Below, piece by piece: positions 23,040-25,861 of a stretch of DNA of 25,861 nt. This stretch comes from JBMSHD01 sp049416425 (lineage in GTDB: Bacteria; Pseudomonadota; Gammaproteobacteria; Francisellales; Francisellaceae): contig JBMSHD010000014.1 in assembly GCA_049416425.1 (NCBI GenBank), positions 1 through 25,861 of the forward strand, written 5' to 3'. Both the position numbers and the translations under genes were made by a program. Below the pieces are notes generated by a model. It was not told the DNA's origin. It was given only the letters and a program-made list of their open reading frames with translations, and did no database searches. Position 1 is the first letter of the stretch. Every line of letters begins with the position of its first letter.

Positions 23040-24461
23040 TTAAACATCAAGACGAATGCCTATGTTTCGCGTCTGTACATAATTATAAAGCGCAAGCTGC
23101 CCTTTTTCTCTACCAAACCCGGATAAGCCAACTCCACCGAAAGGCGTTTCAATGCCACCGGCAAACCATTCATTGATAAACACCTGTCCGCAAGAAAGTC
23201 TTTGCGATATTCTCAAGGTTTGATCCAGATTCGCTCCAAAAACACCGGCACAGAGACCGTAAGGCGTATTATTGGCTATTTCAATCGCTTGTGATTCCGT
23301 ATCAAAAGGCATGATGACCAAGACAGGCCCAAAGACTTCCTCTTGTGCAATCTCCATGTCGGCACTCGCCTCAATAACCGTCGGATTGATGAAGTATCCT
23401 GGCAAATCCGGCGCATCACCACCGGTGAGAATCTCAGCGCCCTGTGCTTTTGCTCTGGTGATCATGCCAAGAATATGGGTCTTTTGGCTCAGTGAGATCA
23501 CCGGCGTAATCGCCACGTTATCCCTGTCTTCTGGCATAAGACGTTCAGCCAGCGCCATGATATCAGCTTTGACACTATCATACTGAGAACGATGAATAAG
23601 AAGACGTGACATGGCTGAACATACCTGACCAGCATGAAAAAAGATACCATTTCTGACGCTGTCCATCAGGCGCTGGCGATCATGATTCTCAAGCACGATT
23701 GCCGCTGACTTTCCGCCCAGCTCCATAACCGAAGGGATCGCCCTTATTGCCGCCTCTTGAAGTATCCTCTGCCCGGTTTTCACAGAACCGGTAAAGACGA
23801 TTTGATTTGTATGGCGATGTTTGACAAGATAGCTGCCAAGCTGAGAACCTACCCCACATAAAAGCTGAATCACCCCTTTTGGAAAACCGGCCGCTTCAAT
23901 CGCTTTTATTAACAGTGTTATTGCCAGCGGTGAGAGCTCTGGCGATTTTATCACAACGGCATTGCCAGCTGCCAGTGCAGGTGCAAGCGATCTTGCGCAT
24001 AGCGAAACCGGGAAATTCCAGGGAATAATCTGCAGCGAGACCCCTAATGGCATGTATTGCGTAAAATCAATATACTGCCTTCCCAACGGAATCGAGGCTC
24101 CTTCTATCTTATCCGCCATGCCTGCATAATATTCAAAATACCTGGCCGCCTCAATAAACTCCTCCTTGGCTTCGGTGAAGCACTTGCCATTTTCAGCGCT
24201 CAAGATAGAGGCTCCCTCTTCGGCTATTTCTATTATTGAGCTTGACGCCTTCAACATCCAACTTACTCGAGTCGAGGGAGAAACATCACTCATGACTCTG
24301 CTTTTGACACAGCGGTTAGCCGCCTCCATTGCCTCATCCGCTTCGTTATTTCCCGCCTGTGCGATGGTGGCATAGATTTCATCCGTGACCGGATTTATAA
24401 CAGTTAGACGAGCTTCACTGTCTTTCCATTGACCATCGATATAATTAAGGTAATGATGCAT
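23040..24461 (-). CDS. NAD(P)-dependent aldehyde dehydrogenase
   Basis: 473-residue ALDH-superfamily enzyme oxidising an aldehyde to an acid. The active-site set is complete: Asn149 in PWNFP, Lys172 in VIKSPE, Glu247 in MELGGKS and the nucleophile Cys281 in FFHAGQVCSAMSR. GFGREKGQLALYNY near the C terminus is the usual ending. The GQVCSAMSR form is common in betaine-aldehyde and aminoaldehyde dehydrogenases, but specificity cannot be read reliably. It starts 2 bases after the Rieske gene stop and ends 29 bases before the FAD oxidoreductase gene, so all three probably act on one pathway. Candidate substrates are the aldehyde left by C-N cleavage or an aminoaldehyde. Confidence 0.9.
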   Translation of the reverse strand: MHHYLNYIDGQWKDSEARLTVINPVTDEIYATIAQAGNNEADEAMEAANRCVKSRVMSDVSPSTRVSWMLKASSSIIEIAEEGASILSAENGKCFTEAKEEFIEAARYFEYYAGMADKIEGASIPLGRQYIDFTQYMPLGVSLQIIPWNFPVSLCARSLAPALAAGNAVVIKSPELSPLAITLLIKAIEAAGFPKGVIQLLCGVGSQLGSYLVKHRHTNQIVFTGSVKTGQRILQEAAIRAIPSVMELGGKSAAIVLENHDRQRLMDSVRNGIFFHAGQVCSAMSRLLIHRSQYDSVKADIMALAERLMPEDRDNVAITPVISLSQKTHILGMITRAKAQGAEILTGGDAPDLPGYFINPTVIEASADMEIAQEEVFGPVLVIMPFDTESQAIEIANNTPYGLCAGVFGANLDQTLRISQRLSCGQVFINEWFAGGIETPFGGVGLSGFGREKGQLALYNYVQTRNIGIRLDV

Positions 24462-24463
24462 CC

Positions 24464-25648
24464 CTAAGCCTCACAACTTTTTTTAATCTGGGTTGCCAGC
24501 CACTTCTGAAAATAATGCGTCGCCTGATCCATCTCCGGGGAGAAGACCCCCCCTTTAAATCCGGAAGAACGACGTCCTTTCTGCATGCCTTCAACCGCCA
24601 CCATATCTTCCATGAAGACTCGACGCCAGGACTCTGCAACCATCTGGCGCGATTTCTCATGACGCTTATCCAGCGCCTCCTCACCAACATAAAAAATTTT
24701 CAAGCGCTCAATGCTGTGTTCGACATCAAGCGGTGTGATGACAACGGCGATGACATGATCTTTATGAATACCTAAAAGCACATTAGGAAACAAAGCGATA
24801 TACTCGGCATGTGACAGTTTGTCTTGTGGCCATGATGAAAACGATGGCAGGTCAATCCCTGAAACAGCAGACAGGTTATAAAACAGAGATCCCTGTCCGG
24901 AAAATGCCTCGGCAAACGAAATCGTGTAATGGTCTTCCAGCTGAGAGTAACTGTTTAAATCAGGATGAATCCATGGCAGATGATAGGCTTCGCAATAGTT
25001 CTCAACCGCAAGCTTCCAATTGCAATTTACATTCAGCTCTGTATCACTTTCATCACATAGGCGAATCTTATTCAATCCATCCTCACCGATAAAGTCCTGC
25101 CAACGCATGGATAAAGGAGCCACCGCATCGCTGAAATCTGAGGCTTCACCGGAGAGATCGATAAAGACCATTCCCATCCAAATGGCAGATCTTATCGACT
25201 TCAGGCCGTGTTTGTCACATTGAAAACCATCGGCTTTATGCTTACCAATTCCACCTATGTGCGGTGTGCCTTTTAAACGACCATCAAGATCGTAAGTCCA
25301 GGAATGGTAAGGGCAGCGAATTGCTCCTTGTATCTTCTGCTCTTTTGACACCAGCTTCATCCCTCGATGACTGCAGACATTATGAAATACCTTTATCTGC
25401 CCTTCGCGATCACACACCAAAAGCAGTGGCAACCCCATAAATTCCAGCGGCTTGACGCTGCCACTTTCTGGCATGTCTGCACAAAAGCCCACACATGTCC
25501 AGTTGCGTGAAAACAGATAATCCCGCTCAAAATTGAAATAATCTTTACTGACATAAAACTCATTCGGCATGCCATTGGCCTCATGAATTGGGCTTAATAC
25601 GCTGTTTACTAATTCCATAGGAATGGTTAATTTATCTGAATCCGACAT
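24464..25648 (-). CDS. Rieske non-heme iron oxygenase alpha subunit, quaternary-amine type
   Basis: 394-residue oxygenase component. The Rieske [2Fe-2S] ligands are Cys92 and His94 in CSHRG and Cys112 and His115 in CPYHSW. The mononuclear iron ligands are His223 and His228 in NYCEAYHLPWIHPDL. Residue 220, which carries electrons between subunits, is Glu rather than the Asp of aromatic-ring dioxygenases. A bridging Glu is known from carnitine monooxygenase CntA and is also present in glycine betaine demethylase GbcA, so a quaternary ammonium substrate (betaine, carnitine, stachydrine or similar) is likely. The frame opens at a GTG at 25690, but ATG 25648 has GGAAGAG 5 bases upstream. No reductase gene (GbcB/CntB type) lies in the window. 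First gene of its operon. Confidence 0.88.
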   Translation of the reverse strand: MSDSDKLTIPMELVNSVLSPIHEANGMPNEFYVSKDYFNFERDYLFSRNWTCVGFCADMPESGSVKPLEFMGLPLLLVCDREGQIKVFHNVCSHRGMKLVSKEQKIQGAIRCPYHSWTYDLDGRLKGTPHIGGIGKHKADGFQCDKHGLKSIRSAIWMGMVFIDLSGEASDFSDAVAPLSMRWQDFIGEDGLNKIRLCDESDTELNVNCNWKLAVENYCEAYHLPWIHPDLNSYSQLEDHYTISFAEAFSGQGSLFYNLSAVSGIDLPSFSSWPQDKLSHAEYIALFPNVLLGIHKDHVIAVVITPLDVEHSIERLKIFYVGEEALDKRHEKSRQMVAESWRRVFMEDMVAVEGMQKGRRSSGFKGGVFSPEMDQATHYFQKWLATQIKKSCEA

Positions 25649-25725
25649 TGCATCTCTTCCTTTTTGATTGATTACTTGTTTATCGCCCACTCAGCCGTTG
25701 TTGCTCACGCATCGCAATACCGCTG

Positions 25726-25779
25726 TTATCTACCCTAAAGATAATAAAGTTATAGACAATAAAAACAAATTACAGGGTA
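25726..25779. promoter_or_regulatory. Inverted repeats in the Rieske operon leader
   Basis: TTATCT (25726-25731) and AGATAA (25739-25744) form a perfect inverted repeat with a 7-base spacer. TACCCT (25731-25736) is also mirrored by AGGGTA at 25774-25779. Both lie at or downstream of the predicted transcription start, where a repressor could bind. The AT-rich context makes chance repeats likely. Confidence 0.3.
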
Positions 25780-25784
25780 AAATA

Positions 25785-25813
25785 ATTATATGCAATTCCT
25801 ATCATATCATCAA
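25785..25813 (-). promoter_or_regulatory. Promoter of the Rieske operon
   Basis: On the minus strand TTGATG (25813-25808) and a perfect TATAAT (25790-25785) are exactly 17 bases apart, a good sigma70-type promoter. It lies about 140 bases upstream of the Rieske start codon, leaving a leader of about 130 bases. Confidence 0.65.
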
Positions 25814-25861
25814 CCTAACCATCGTTAGAAACAACCTTTCCCAGGCCGATATACTTGAGTT

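Noticed and set aside
21700..24461. Putrescine (Puu-type) catabolism by the FAD oxidoreductase and aldehyde dehydrogenase, fed by speA-speB
   Set aside because: PuuA (gamma-glutamylputrescine synthetase) and PuuD are absent, the polyamine genes are about 18 kb away, and the Rieske oxygenase in the same operon fits a methylated-amine pathway better. Not fully excluded.
1..25861. CRISPR arrays, insertion sequences, tRNA or rRNA genes
   Set aside because: No regularly spaced repeats, transposase motifs, or tRNA/rRNA signatures were seen on reading both strands.

Overview
The window looks like the chromosome of a gammaproteobacterium with moderate GC content (judged by eye, not computed). The evidence is a lepB-rnc-truB-rnr housekeeping run, a speA-speB polyamine pair, a ppsR/ppsA divergent pair, ETF-ubiquinone oxidoreductase and a small membrane protein of the CBU_0592 type. 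The usual gammaproteobacterial partner of rnc, era, is absent; truB and rnr follow rnc instead. I recall a similar order in Francisella/Thiotrichales-type genomes, but this is from memory and the taxonomic placement is tentative. I see no IS element, prophage, CRISPR array, tRNA or rRNA.

Layout. 1-503: no convincing gene, a hairpin repeat of the CATTGC/GCAATG type. 504-3166 (minus): speA then speB, arginine to agmatine to putrescine. 3167-3738: a gene-poor spacer with a possible 34-codon leader ORF for speA, a GC-rich repeat and the lepB promoter. 3739-8640 (plus): lepB, rnc, truB, rnr, tightly packed. 8760-13859 (minus): fdh, a MetF-like protein, a DmdA/GcvT-like methyltransferase and fhs. 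14084-15712 (plus): ETF-QO, followed by a small membrane protein. 16044-17571 (minus): ppsR and a secreted hypothetical protein. 17707-20100 (plus): ppsA. 20136-25648 (minus): Rieske oxygenase, aldehyde dehydrogenase, FAD-dependent amine oxidoreductase and an MFS transporter, behind a good sigma70-type promoter.

The most interesting reading is metabolic. The fdh-metF-dmdA-fhs operon contains most of a tetrahydrofolate route that takes a methyl group off a donor and oxidises it to CO2. The methyltransferase would make 5-methyl-THF, the MetF-like enzyme would run toward methylene-THF, Fhs would release formate with ATP gain, and the NAD-dependent formate dehydrogenase would make CO2 and NADH. 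FolD is needed and not in the window. The Rieske protein carries the bridging glutamate (in place of aspartate) known from quaternary-ammonium oxygenases such as CntA and GbcA. Its neighbours are an amine oxidoreductase, an aldehyde dehydrogenase and a permease. Together with ETF-QO (electron entry from dehydrogenases) and PEP synthase (gluconeogenesis), the window looks like a locus for catabolism of methylated osmolytes such as betaines or DMSP. The enzyme families are well supported; the substrate and the link between the two operons are inference.
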